A stretch of DNA of 64,000 bases. Origin: Scleromatobacter sp964418745. GTDB taxonomy: Bacteria; Pseudomonadota; Gammaproteobacteria; Burkholderiales; Burkholderiaceae_C. Under the pieces are notes generated by a model that ran no database searches, was not told the DNA's origin, and was given only the letters and a program-made list of their open reading frames with translations. The position numbers and the translations under genes were made by a program. The DNA is taken from positions 57,641-121,640 of the forward strand of contig CAYQMX010000022.1 in NCBI GenBank assembly GCA_964418745.1. The letters are read 5' to 3'. Shown piece by piece: positions 49,246 to 59,190 of this stretch; position 1 is the stretch's first letter, and every line of letters starts with the position of its first letter.

Positions 49246-51396
49246 ATGACCAGCGTCGCCGAATGCTCGCTGCGCATCGGCGGCATGCACTGCGCCGCCT
49301 GCGCGGACATCGTCGAGAGCGCATTGCGGCGCCAGTTGGGCGTCGTCGACGCCCAGGTCAGCGCCGCGGCCCAGTGCGCCTCGGTGCGCTGGGATCCCGC
49401 GGTCACCGACACTGCCTCGCTGCTCAAGGCGGTGCAGGACGCCGGCTACGAGGCCTCCCCCGACACCACCGCCGAGGCGCGCGCCGCCCGCACGCGCGAG
49501 TCGCGGCTGGCGCTGTGGCGCCTGTTCGTTGCCGCGTTCTGCGCGATGCAGGTCATGATGCTGGCCGCGCCGGCCTACTTCAGCGCGCCCGGCGAACTCC
49601 CGACCGAGTACAAGAAGCTGCTCGACTGGGGCAGCTGGCTGCTGTCGCTGCCGGTGCTGTGCTTTTCCGCCGCACCGTTCTTCGGCGGTGCGTGGCGCGC
49701 GATGCGCCAGGGCCGCATCGGCATGGACGTGCCGGTGTCGCTGGGCATCGCGGTGGCCTTCATCACGAGCACCGGCGCGGCCTTCGCGCCCGACGGCCTG
49801 TTCGGCAAGGACGTGTTCTTCGATTCGATGACGATGTTCATCAGCTTCCTGCTGGCCGGCCGCTACCTGGAGACGCGCGCGCGCCATCGCGCCGAACGCG
49901 CGCTGGAAGAGGTCACCACGCGGCTGCCGCGCGCCGTGCTGCGCGAGGGCGCGGACGGCACGACGACGCTGGTCGACGTCGACAGCCTGGCCATCGGCGA
50001 CCGCGTGCGCGTGCCCTACGGCGAGGCCTTCGTGGTCGACGGCGTGATCCTGGAAGGCTGGACGCAGGCCGATGAATCCCTGCTCACCGGCGAATCGCGC
50101 CCCGTGCCCAAGCACGTGGGCGACCCCGTCATCGCCGGCAGCATGAACCTGGGCGGGCCGGTGGCCGTGCGCGTCGAGCGCATCGGCGCCGACACCCGCG
50201 CCGAGGCGATCGCCGCGCTGATGCGCGCCGCGCGTTCGCAGCGTCCGGCCATGACCGCCACCGCCGACCGCTGGGCCGGCCCGTTCCTGTGGGCGGTGCT
50301 GCTGCTGGCCGCCGGCGCCGGCGCGGCCTGGAGCGTCGTCGATCCGTCGCGCGTGGTCTGGGTGGTGGTCTCGGTGCTCGTCGTGACCTGCCCCTGCGCG
50401 CTGTCGCTGGCAGTGCCTTCGGCGCTGCTGGCCGCCACGTCCGCCATGGGCCGCGAGGGACTGCTGCTGCGCAACCTCGACGCCATCTCCGGCCTCGCCC
50501 GCGTGCGCACGCTGTTCGTCGACAAGACGGGCACGCTCACCGACGGCAAGGTGCACTGCACCGCGATGCACCCGCTGCCCGGCCGCGACGCGGCGGGTTC
50601 GAACGACCTGGCCGGCACCGCGTCGTCGCTCGCGGCCTGGTCCACGCATCCGCTGTCGCGCGCCCTGCACGAGGCGTTCGCCGGCGACGCCACCGTGTGG
50701 AGCGAGCTCGCCGAGCTGCCGGGCCTGGGCATCGCCGGCACCGACAGCGGCGGCCGGCACTGGCGCCTGGGTGCGCCGCGCTGGGCCTGCACCGCGCCGA
50801 CGGCGCCGCCGGCCGACGCGAAGGTCTGCCTGGCCGTGGACGGCATCGGCGTGGCGAGCTTCGATTTCGACGAACGCGTGCGCGACGACACGCGCAGCGC
50901 CATCGCGGCCCTGCATGCCGACGGCGTGCGCATCCACCTGCTCTCGGGCGACGAGGCCGAGCGCGCGCAGCGCCTGGGCGAACAGCTCGGGCTGGACTCG
51001 GCCATCGGCCAGCTGAGCCCGGAGGGCAAGCTCGAACAGGTGCGCGCGGCGCAGCGGCGCGGCGAGCTGGTGGCGATGATCGGCGACGGCGTCAACGACG
51101 CGCCCGTGCTGGCACAGGCCGACGTGTCCATCGCCATGGGCGAGGGCGCGCTGGTGGCGCGCACGCAGGCCGACGGCGTGCTGATCTCCAACCGCCTGGG
51201 CGACCTCGTGCGCGCCCGCGCGCTGGCGCGCCGCGCGCTGCGCGTGGTGCGCCAGAACCTGTGGTGGGCCGCGGCCTACAACGCGTGCTGCGTGCCGCTG
51301 GCCCTCACCGGCCACCTCCCGCCCTGGGCCGCGGGCCTGGGCATGGCGTGCAGTTCGCTGTTCGTCATCACCAACTCGATGCGGCTGGCGCGCTGA
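49246..51396 (+). CDS. ccoI: Copper P-type ATPase for cbb3 oxidase assembly
   Basis: A 716-residue P1B ATPase (CcoI/FixI). The N-terminal metal-binding domain has GMHCAAC. Eight helices follow with the ion motif CPC (VTCPCALSLAVP), TGES actuator, phospho-Asp DKTGTLT, HP (STHPLSR) and GDGVNDAP. FixI-type enzymes supply copper for the CcoN CuB site and do not confer tolerance; position beside ccoS and ccoN supports this. It starts 63 bp after fnr and precedes ccoS by three bases. Confidence 0.95.
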   Translation: MTSVAECSLRIGGMHCAACADIVESALRRQLGVVDAQVSAAAQCASVRWDPAVTDTASLLKAVQDAGYEASPDTTAEARAARTRESRLALWRLFVAAFCAMQVMMLAAPAYFSAPGELPTEYKKLLDWGSWLLSLPVLCFSAAPFFGGAWRAMRQGRIGMDVPVSLGIAVAFITSTGAAFAPDGLFGKDVFFDSMTMFISFLLAGRYLETRARHRAERALEEVTTRLPRAVLREGADGTTTLVDVDSLAIGDRVRVPYGEAFVVDGVILEGWTQADESLLTGESRPVPKHVGDPVIAGSMNLGGPVAVRVERIGADTRAEAIAALMRAARSQRPAMTATADRWAGPFLWAVLLLAAGAGAAWSVVDPSRVVWVVVSVLVVTCPCALSLAVPSALLAATSAMGREGLLLRNLDAISGLARVRTLFVDKTGTLTDGKVHCTAMHPLPGRDAAGSNDLAGTASSLAAWSTHPLSRALHEAFAGDATVWSELAELPGLGIAGTDSGGRHWRLGAPRWACTAPTAPPADAKVCLAVDGIGVASFDFDERVRDDTRSAIAALHADGVRIHLLSGDEAERAQRLGEQLGLDSAIGQLSPEGKLEQVRAAQRRGELVAMIGDGVNDAPVLAQADVSIAMGEGALVARTQADGVLISNRLGDLVRARALARRALRVVRQNLWWAAAYNACCVPLALTGHLPPWAAGLGMACSSLFVITNSMRLAR

Positions 51397-51399
51397 GCC

Positions 51400-51603
51400 A
51401 TGGACATCCTCTACCTGCTGATCCCGTTCTCCGCCGTGCTCGTGCTCGGGCTCATCGCGGTTTTCGGCTGGGCGCTGTTCGGCGGCCAGTTCGACGACCT
51501 AGAGCGCGAAGGTGAACGGATTCTTTCCGATGGCTTGCCCTCGCTTGACACGGATCAACAGGCCCCGGCCACCGTCGCGGAAGAATGCCCTCGAGCCCCA
51601 TAA
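51400..51603 (+). CDS. ccoS: cbb3 oxidase maturation protein CcoS
   Basis: A 67-residue single-helix membrane protein. MDILYLLIPFSAVLVLGLIAVFGWALFGGQFDDLEREGERIL is the typical CcoS pattern (helix, then GQFDDLE-x-E). It is needed for cofactor insertion into CcoN. The C-terminal tail (from about residue 45) is divergent and its codons carry the FNR box that drives ccoN. Confidence 0.93.
   Translation: MDILYLLIPFSAVLVLGLIAVFGWALFGGQFDDLEREGERILSDGLPSLDTDQQAPATVAEECPRAP
51545..51558 (+). promoter_or_regulatory. FNR-type box before ccoN, inside ccoS
   Basis: TTGACACGGATCAA (9 of 10). The centre at 51551.5 predicts a start near 51593, with AAGAAT at 51581-51586 as -10. The leader to ccoN is about 35 bases. 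Confidence 0.75.
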
Positions 51604-51627
51604 GCCATGGGGTGCTAAGGGGTTTCA

Positions 51628-53082
51628 ATGGTCCAATCTTCCGTAACCGCGCCGGCAAGCCCGGCTTCGGTGTACGACGATTCAGCGGTGCGAATGTTCG
51701 CGATCGCCGCAGTCGTCTGGGGCGTCGTGGGCATGCTCGTCGGCGTCTACATCGCTGCCGAACTCGCATGGCCCGACATCAACTTCGGCCTCCAGTGGCT
51801 GAGCTACGGGCGCATCCGGCCGCTGCACACCAACGCGGTGATCTTCGCGTTCGGCGGTTGCACGCTGATGGCCACGAGCTACTACGTGGTGCAGCGCACC
51901 TGCCAGGTCCGCCTGTTCTCGCGCGCGCTCTCGCTGATCCACTTCTGGGGCTTCCAGCTGGTGATCCTGCTGGCCGCCATCACGCTGCCCCTGGGCATCA
52001 CGCGCGGCAAGGAATACGCCGAGCTGGAATGGCCCATCGCGCTGCTGCTGACCGTGGTGTGGGTGATCTACGCCCTCAACTTCTTCGGCACCATCGGCAT
52101 CCGCAAGGTGCGCCACATCTACGTGGCCAACTGGTTCTACGGCGCGTTCATCATCGCCGTGGCGCTGCTGCACGTCGTCAACGCCGCCGTGATCCCCGTC
52201 AGCCTGACCAAGAGCTACTCGGCCTACGCGGGCGTGCAGGACGCGATGGTGCAGTGGTGGTACGGCCACAACGCGGTCGGTTTCTTCCTGACGGCAGGCT
52301 TCCTCGGGATGATGTACTACTTCATCCCCAAGCAGGCCGAACGGCCGATCTACAGCTATCGCCTGTCGATCGTGCACTTCTGGGCGCTGATCTTCACCTA
52401 CATGTGGGCGGGCCCCCACCACCTGCACTACACCGCGCTGCCCGACTGGGCGCAGAGCGTGGGCATGATCTTCTCGCTGGTGCTGCTCGCGCCGAGCTGG
52501 GGCGGCATGATCAACGGCATCATGACGCTGTCGGGTGCCTGGCACAAGCTGCGTGACGACCCGATCCTGAAGTTCCTGATCGTCAGCCTGTCCTTCTACG
52601 GCATGTCGACGTTCGAAGGCCCGATGATGGCCATCAAGACGGTCAACTCGCTGTCGCACTACACCGACTGGGGCATCGCCCACGTCCACTCCGGCGCCCT
52701 CGGCTGGGTCGGCCTGATCTCGATGGGCTCGCTCTACTACCTGGTGCCGCGCATGTTCGGCCAGACGCAGATGTTCAGCGTCAAGGCGATCTCGCTGCAC
52801 TTCTGGATCGCCACCATCGGCATCGTGCTGTACATCGCCTCGATGTGGATCGCCGGCGTGATGGAAGGCCTGATGTGGCGCGCGGTCAACACCGACGGCA
52901 CGCTGACCTACAGCTTCGTCGAGACCGTCAAGGCCACCTTCCCGTTCTACATCGTCCGCCTGTGCGGTGGCGCGCTGTACCTGAGCGGCATGCTGGTGAT
53001 GGCCTGGAACGTCTACAAGACGGCCACGAACGGCCGGTATGCGCCCGTGCGCATCCCGGTGGTCGCCGCCGCCCACGCCTGA
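51628..53082 (+). CDS. ccoN: cbb3 cytochrome oxidase subunit I
   Basis: A 484-residue membrane catalytic subunit with 12 predicted helices that holds haem b and the b3-CuB site. Conserved pieces include RIRPLHTNAVIFAFGG (haem-ligand His), WWYGHNAVGFFLTAGFLGMMYYF (CuB-ligand His), WAGPHHLHYTALPDW (adjacent CuB His pair) and the late TDWGIAHVHSGALGW and ISLHFWIATIG His. It reduces oxygen to water with high affinity and pumps protons. AAGGGG precedes the ATG. It starts the structural operon ccoNOQP. Confidence 0.97.
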   Translation: MVQSSVTAPASPASVYDDSAVRMFAIAAVVWGVVGMLVGVYIAAELAWPDINFGLQWLSYGRIRPLHTNAVIFAFGGCTLMATSYYVVQRTCQVRLFSRALSLIHFWGFQLVILLAAITLPLGITRGKEYAELEWPIALLLTVVWVIYALNFFGTIGIRKVRHIYVANWFYGAFIIAVALLHVVNAAVIPVSLTKSYSAYAGVQDAMVQWWYGHNAVGFFLTAGFLGMMYYFIPKQAERPIYSYRLSIVHFWALIFTYMWAGPHHLHYTALPDWAQSVGMIFSLVLLAPSWGGMINGIMTLSGAWHKLRDDPILKFLIVSLSFYGMSTFEGPMMAIKTVNSLSHYTDWGIAHVHSGALGWVGLISMGSLYYLVPRMFGQTQMFSVKAISLHFWIATIGIVLYIASMWIAGVMEGLMWRAVNTDGTLTYSFVETVKATFPFYIVRLCGGALYLSGMLVMAWNVYKTATNGRYAPVRIPVVAAAHA

Positions 53083-53097
53083 TCAACAAGGATAGCC

Positions 53098-53730
53098 ATG
53101 TCTAATGACACTTCCGTCAAGCCTGCGGGCTTCTCGCACGCGAAGATCGAAACCAACAACTTCCTGATGATCGTGCTGATCCTCCTGACCGTGGCCGTCG
53201 GCGGCCTGGTGGAGATCGTGCCGCTGTTCTTCCAGAAGTCGACCACGCAGCCGGTGGACGGGCTCAAGCCCTACACGGCGCTGCAGCTCGCCGGCCGCGA
53301 CGTCTACATCCGCGAGGGTTGCTACGGCTGCCATTCGCAGATGATCCGTCCGCTGCAGGCCGAGACGCTGCGCTACGGCCACTACTCGATGGCCGGCGAA
53401 TCGGTCTACGACCATCCGTTCCAGTGGGGCAGCAAGCGCACCGGGCCCGACCTGGCGCGCGTGGGCGGCAAGTACAGCGACGACTGGCACCGCATCCACC
53501 TGAACAACCCGCGCGACCTGGTCCCCGAGTCGAACATGCCGGCCTATTCCTGGCTCGCCGCCGGCAAGGTCGAACCGACCGACCTCGCTCCCAAGATGCG
53601 CGCGCTGCGCCATGTCGGCGTCCCCTACACGGACGACGAGATCGCGCACGCCGCCGACGAGGTCACCGGCAAGACCGACCTCGACGCGCTCATCGCCTAT
53701 CTGCAGGTGCTCGGCACCGCGGTCAAGTGA
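53098..53730 (+). CDS. ccoO: cbb3 oxidase mono-haem cytochrome c subunit
   Basis: A 210-residue subunit. An N-terminal membrane anchor (FLMIVLILLTVAVGGLVEIVPLFF) precedes a periplasmic cytochrome c domain with the haem site CYGCH (EGCYGCHSQMIRPL) and the axial Met in ESNMPAYSWL. It passes electrons to CcoN. AAGGAT precedes the ATG, 15 bases after ccoN. Confidence 0.96.
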   Translation: MSNDTSVKPAGFSHAKIETNNFLMIVLILLTVAVGGLVEIVPLFFQKSTTQPVDGLKPYTALQLAGRDVYIREGCYGCHSQMIRPLQAETLRYGHYSMAGESVYDHPFQWGSKRTGPDLARVGGKYSDDWHRIHLNNPRDLVPESNMPAYSWLAAGKVEPTDLAPKMRALRHVGVPYTDDEIAHAADEVTGKTDLDALIAYLQVLGTAVK

Positions 53731-53739
53731 GGACAAGCC

Positions 53740-53892
53740 ATGGACATCAATGACCTCAGGATCGCAGTGACCCTGCTGTCCTTCCTGCTGTTCGCCGGCA
53801 TCGTGATCTGGACGCTGTCGCCCCGCAACAGGCGCGCGTTCGACGAGGCGCAGCAACTTCCCTTCCTTGATTCAGGAGCCAGCGATGAGTGA
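53740..53892 (+). CDS. ccoQ: cbb3 oxidase subunit CcoQ
   Basis: A 50-residue single-helix subunit (MDINDLRIAVTLLSFLLFAGIVIWTLSPRNRRAFDEA...) with the usual CcoQ layout: helix then basic and acidic tail with FDEA. It stabilises the complex. It starts nine bases after ccoO and its last eight bases overlap ccoP. Confidence 0.92.
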   Translation: MDINDLRIAVTLLSFLLFAGIVIWTLSPRNRRAFDEAQQLPFLDSGASDE

Positions 53893-54814
53893 CTTCTTCT
53901 CGGCCGGCTGGTCCGTCTACATCGCGGCCGCCACGATCCTCGGCCTGGTGGGCTGCCTGGCACTGCTGGTGATCACCGCGCGCGGCAAGGCGGGCGGCAC
54001 CGGCCAGTCCACCGGCCACGTCTGGGACGAGGACCTGCGCGAACTCAACAACCCGATGCCGCGCTGGTGGATGTTCCTGTTCATCATCACGATCGTCTTC
54101 AGCGCGGGCTACCTGCTGCTGTATCCGGGCCTGGGCAGCGCCAAGGGCCTGCTCGGCTGGAGCAGCGCCGGCGCCCTGCAGGAAGACCAGCAGAAGTCCA
54201 ACGCCGCGTTGTCGGTGGTCTACGCGAAGTACGCCGCGATGCCCTTCGACCAGCTGGCCAAGGACAAGGGCGGCCTGGCGATCGGCGAGCGGCTGTTCAT
54301 CAACAACTGCGCCGCCTGCCACGGCTCGGACGCGCGCGGCAGCAAGGGCTTCCCGAACCTGACCGACAACGACTGGCTGCACGGCGGCACGCAGGACGCG
54401 ATCGTCGAGACGATCACGCACGGACGCGTCGGCCTGATGCCGCCGATGGCCGCCGCGATCGGCGCGCCGGCCGACGTGTCGGATGTCGCGGACTACGTGC
54501 TGAGCCTGTCGGGCAGCCCGCACGACGCGGCCGCCGCCACGCGCGGCGCGACGAAGTTCGTCGCCTGCGCGGCCTGCCACGGCCCGGACGGCAAGGGCAA
54601 CATCGCCATCGGCTCGGCCAACCTGACCGACGACACCTGGCTGCACGGCCGCGGCAAGGACGCGATCATGGCGATGGTCAACAACGGCAAGACCAACGTC
54701 ATGCCCGCGCAGGAGCATCGCCTGACGCCCGAGCAGATCCACGTCGTCGGCGCCTATGTCTGGAGCCTGTCGCATGCGGCCGGATCCGGGGTCGCGGATG
54801 CGACGTCGCACTGA
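53885..54814 (+). CDS. ccoP: cbb3 oxidase di-haem cytochrome c subunit
   Basis: A 309-residue subunit with two predicted helices near the N-terminus (about 8-30 and 60-85) and two cytochrome c domains. Each has a CAACHG haem site (NNCAACHGSD at about 140 and VACAACHGPD at about 226), with axial Met in LMPPM and NVMPAQ. It takes electrons from the donor (cytochrome c or HiPIP) to CcoO. ATG 53885 has CAGGAG upstream; the in-frame TTG at 53867 is rejected. Confidence 0.97.
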   Translation: MSDFFSAGWSVYIAAATILGLVGCLALLVITARGKAGGTGQSTGHVWDEDLRELNNPMPRWWMFLFIITIVFSAGYLLLYPGLGSAKGLLGWSSAGALQEDQQKSNAALSVVYAKYAAMPFDQLAKDKGGLAIGERLFINNCAACHGSDARGSKGFPNLTDNDWLHGGTQDAIVETITHGRVGLMPPMAAAIGAPADVSDVADYVLSLSGSPHDAAAATRGATKFVACAACHGPDGKGNIAIGSANLTDDTWLHGRGKDAIMAMVNNGKTNVMPAQEHRLTPEQIHVVGAYVWSLSHAAGSGVADATSH

Positions 54815-54829
54815 GTCCGGCGAACGATC

Positions 54830-56284
<1,455 letters not shown>

Positions 56285-56297
56285 ACAAGGAAACCCC

Positions 56298-56570
56298 ATG
56301 ACCACCCTCGCCCGCCAGCGCGCCCCGGCGCCCACCCCCTCGCTGCCCTGGTACCGCCACGCCTTCGTCTGGCTGGTATTCGGGCTGCCGGCGGCCGCCG
56401 TCGTGGCGGCCACCACTTCTGGCATCATCGCCATCCGAGGCGCCGATCCCGTGGTGCCGGAATACGCCACCGCCGCCAAGCAGGCGGCCGAGGAATCGCT
56501 GTCGCGCGAGGAAGCGTCGAAGGTGCCGGCCGAGCTGGCACGCAACCACGCAGCCACGCCGCGGCACTGA
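56298..56570 (+). CDS. ccoH: Short FixH/CcoH-like membrane protein
   Basis: A 90-residue protein at the position of ccoH. It keeps the N-terminal FixH pattern: PWYRHAFVWLVFGLPAAAVVAATTSGIIAIRGAD..V...Y, that is PWYR, one helix, then D-x-V and Y. The periplasmic domain of about 100 residues that full FixH proteins have is absent; instead there is a short charged helix. AAGGAA precedes the ATG, 14 bases after ccoG. It is a natural short form or a truncated one; the reading frame shows no sign of a remnant downstream. Confidence 0.75.
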   Translation: MTTLARQRAPAPTPSLPWYRHAFVWLVFGLPAAAVVAATTSGIIAIRGADPVVPEYATAAKQAAEESLSREEASKVPAELARNHAATPRH

Positions 56571-56596
56571 TTCCTTCCATCCACCGAGGGGAGCGA

Positions 56597-56848
56597 ATGA
56601 CAGCACGCGTAATGACGATCCTGTGGCCTTCGTTCGTGATGGCCGGCGTCGCCGACGGCCTGGTCTTCTCCGTGGTGGATCCTGCGGACCTGCACTGGTT
56701 CGGCCAGGTGCCGATCGAGGCCTCCTCGCAGGCGGTCTACACGCTCGCCTTCCTCGCCTTCTGGGCGGTGATCGCCACCTCCGGCGCCGTGACGGCGCTG
56801 CTGTGGATCGACCCCGACGCCATCGAGCAGCCGACGCCCGCGGATTGA
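56597..56848 (+). CDS. Small two-helix membrane protein in the cco cluster
   Basis: An 83-residue protein with two hydrophobic helices (ILWPSFVMAGVADGLVFSVV and LAFLAFWAVIATSGAVTALL). It has a loop containing WFG and a short acidic tail. GAGGGG precedes the ATG. I know no function; such proteins recur next to ccoG/ccoH in Burkholderiales, so a role in cbb3 biogenesis is a guess. Its last bases carry the FNR box of hemN. Confidence 0.65.
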   Translation: MTARVMTILWPSFVMAGVADGLVFSVVDPADLHWFGQVPIEASSQAVYTLAFLAFWAVIATSGAVTALLWIDPDAIEQPTPAD

Positions 56849-56858
56849 TCTCCCGCAA
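56845..56858 (+). promoter_or_regulatory. FNR-type box before hemN, start point at the ATG
   Basis: TTGATCTCCCGCAA, overlapping the stop of the preceding gene. The centre at 56851.5 predicts a start at about 56893, with ACCATT at 56882-56887 as -10, one or two bases before the hemN ATG. Confidence 0.65.
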
Positions 56859-56894
56859 GCCTGCCCCGGGTGCGTAGTCGCACCATTGGCGGCC

Positions 56895-58316
56895 ATGACA
56901 CACGCACTTCCGCTCTGCCTCGACGAGGCGCGCGAACTCCCCTCGGAAACCCTGCTGCGCAGGATGGACAAGCCGGGGCCGCGCTACACGTCGTACCCGA
57001 CCGCCGACCGCTTCGCCGACGACTTCGGCCCGGCCAGCCTGCGGCATGCCCTCACGGAGCGACGCCATCTCGACGAATCGGGCGCGGCCACGCCACTGTC
57101 GGTCTACGTCCACATCCCGTTCTGCGACTCGGTGTGCTACTACTGCGCGTGCAACAAGGTGATCACCAAGCACCACGAGCGCGCCGCCACGTACCTCGAT
57201 TTCCTCGGCCGCGAGCTCGACCTGGTCACCGCCGAGATCGGCGCGCAGCGCTCGGTGGCCCAGTTGCACCTGGGCGGCGGCTCGCCCACCTTCCTGTCGG
57301 ACACCGAGATCGCCCACCTGATGGTGCTGCTGCGCAGCGCCTTCTACCTGCTGCCCGACGCCGAGATCTCCATCGAGGTCGATCCGCGCACGGTCACGAC
57401 GGAACGCCTGGCCCACCTGCGCACGGCCGGCTTCAACCGCATCAGCTTCGGCGTGCAGGATTTCGACCCCGATGTGCAGCAGGCCGTCCACCGCGTGCAG
57501 TCGTTCGAGAGCGTGCGCGACCTGATGAAGGAGGCGCGCGCGCTGGGCTTCACCTCGATCAACGCCGACCTCATCTACGGCCTGCCCAGGCAGACGCCGG
57601 AGAGTTTCGCCCGCACGCTGGCGCAGATCACCGAGCTGCGGCCCGACCGCATCGCGCTGTACGCCTACGCGCACCTGCCGGAGCGCTTCAAGCCCCAGCG
57701 GCGCATCGAGGCGGCGGACCTGCCCAGCCCGGTCGCGCGCATCGACATGCTCGCCGCGGCGATGGCCCAGTTCCAGGGCCAGGGCTACACCTACATCGGC
57801 ATGGACCACTTCGCCTTGCCCGACGACCCGCTGGCCGTGGCCAAGCGCGAAGGCCGCCTGCACCGCAACTTCCAGGGCTACAGCACGCACGCGGACTGCG
57901 ACCTGATCGGCCTGGGCGTGTCGTCGATCGGGCGCATCGGCAAGAGCTACTACCAGAACGACAAGACCCTGCCCGAGTACTACGCCGCACTCGACGCCGG
58001 CCGCCTGCCGGTCGCCCGCGGCCTGACGATGACCGCCGACGACCTGGTCCGGCGCGACATCATCATGGCGCTGATGTGCCACGGCCGCGTCGAGTTCCAC
58101 GAGATCGACCGCCTCCACGGCGTGCACATGCGCGCGGACTTCGCCGACGAGCTCGCCCGCCTGGCGCCGATGTGCGCCGACGGCCTCGTCAAGCTCGAGG
58201 AGGACGCCGTCCAGGTGACCAGCAGCGGCTGGTACGTGGTGCGCGCGGTCGCGCTGGTGTTCGACCGCTACCTGAAGGACAGCGCGCCGCGCGAGCGCTT
58301 CTCGAAGATCGTGTGA
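56895..58316 (+). CDS. hemN: Oxygen-independent coproporphyrinogen III oxidase
   Basis: A 473-residue radical-SAM enzyme that decarboxylates coproporphyrinogen III without oxygen in haem synthesis. The 4Fe-4S motif is PFCDSVCYYCACNK (C-x3-C-x2-C-x-C). The HemN N-terminal RYTSYPTADRF and the later GVQDFDPDVQQAVHRVQ and GMDHFALPDD are present. Length fits HemN (about 457). There is no ribosome binding site before ATG 56895, and the predicted FNR promoter starts at the ATG. The protein supplies haem for cbb3 and FNR-era respiration. Confidence 0.96.
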   Translation: MTHALPLCLDEARELPSETLLRRMDKPGPRYTSYPTADRFADDFGPASLRHALTERRHLDESGAATPLSVYVHIPFCDSVCYYCACNKVITKHHERAATYLDFLGRELDLVTAEIGAQRSVAQLHLGGGSPTFLSDTEIAHLMVLLRSAFYLLPDAEISIEVDPRTVTTERLAHLRTAGFNRISFGVQDFDPDVQQAVHRVQSFESVRDLMKEARALGFTSINADLIYGLPRQTPESFARTLAQITELRPDRIALYAYAHLPERFKPQRRIEAADLPSPVARIDMLAAAMAQFQGQGYTYIGMDHFALPDDPLAVAKREGRLHRNFQGYSTHADCDLIGLGVSSIGRIGKSYYQNDKTLPEYYAALDAGRLPVARGLTMTADDLVRRDIIMALMCHGRVEFHEIDRLHGVHMRADFADELARLAPMCADGLVKLEEDAVQVTSSGWYVVRAVALVFDRYLKDSAPRERFSKIV

Positions 58317-58356
58317 TGGACCCTCGCACCGCAGCGGTCGGTCGCCAGGTGGCCCG

Positions 58357-59034
58357 ATGAACGCCGGACTCGTGCTCGCGGGGCTGGCCATGGGCGTGGC
58401 CGCCACGCCCCACTGCGCGCTGATGTGCGGCACGCCGTGCGCGGCCGTCACCGGCGGGCGCGCCGGCGCCTCGGCCGGCTTCCACCTGGGCCGCACCGCG
58501 GGCTACATGGCCGCGGGCGCCGTCGTCGCCGGCGGCGTGTCCGTGCTGGGCACTTGGTCGCGCACCACCCCCGCGCTGCAGCCGATCTGGCTGATGGTGC
58601 ACCTGGCCTTCCTGCTGCTGGGGCTGTGGTGGCTGTTTTCCGGCCGGATGCCGGCGCGCCTGCTGCGCGACGGCGCGGTGCCGATGCAGTTCACGCGCCG
58701 GCGCGGCCACGCGCTGCGCGCCACCAGCATCGGCCTGGCGTGGGTCGCCTGGCCCTGCGGCGCGCTGCAGGGCGCGCTGCTGCTGGCGGCCCTGGCCGAC
58801 GGCCCGGTCGGCGGCGCCCTGGTGATGGGCGGCTTCGCCCTCGCCTCGCTGCCCGCGCTGGGGGCGGCACCCTGGCTGTGGCGCCGCCTGCAGGCGCTGG
58901 ACGGCCAGCGCTTCGGCGCGGCCCGCCTGTCGGAGATCGGCTACCGCATGGCCGGCCTGGCGCTGGTGGCCAGTTCCACCTGGGCGCTGGCGCACGGCGT
59001 GCGCGAACGGATCGCCGCGTTCTGCGCCACCTGA
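58357..59034 (+). CDS. TauE/SafE-like membrane protein (COG2836 type)
   Basis: A 225-residue inner-membrane protein with about six helices. The N-terminus has HCALMCGTPC in helix 1, and later AWPCGALQGALLLAAL, the His/Cys/Met pattern of the COG2836 family that accompanies cbb3 clusters and is thought to handle copper. It lies 41 bases after hemN, with no own FNR box, so it is probably cotranscribed. The sulfite exporter label often given to this family is not supported by context. Confidence 0.82.
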   Translation: MNAGLVLAGLAMGVAATPHCALMCGTPCAAVTGGRAGASAGFHLGRTAGYMAAGAVVAGGVSVLGTWSRTTPALQPIWLMVHLAFLLLGLWWLFSGRMPARLLRDGAVPMQFTRRRGHALRATSIGLAWVAWPCGALQGALLLAALADGPVGGALVMGGFALASLPALGAAPWLWRRLQALDGQRFGAARLSEIGYRMAGLALVASSTWALAHGVRERIAAFCAT

Positions 59035-59108
59035 ACCGGTGCCGGCAGGCCCGCCGCCGCGCGGTTCGCCGTTGGCGCGCGTTTCCGGTACGGGCGTCCC
59101 GCCGTTCG

Positions 59109-59122
59109 TTGATGCAGCGCAA
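59109..59122 (+). promoter_or_regulatory. FNR-type box before the desaturase gene
   Basis: TTGATGCAGCGCAA. The centre at 59115.5 predicts a start near 59157 with TGAAAT at 59145-59150 as -10. Confidence 0.68.
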
Positions 59123-59190
59123 ACCGCATCGCGCGGGGGCATCGTGAAATCGCTCGGACGAGATCTTCCCCGTCGCCCGAACCCTTGCCA

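Noticed and set aside
58357..59034. Sulfite exporter
   Set aside because: The Cys/His-rich first helix and position after hemN in a cco cluster favour a role in metal handling for cbb3.
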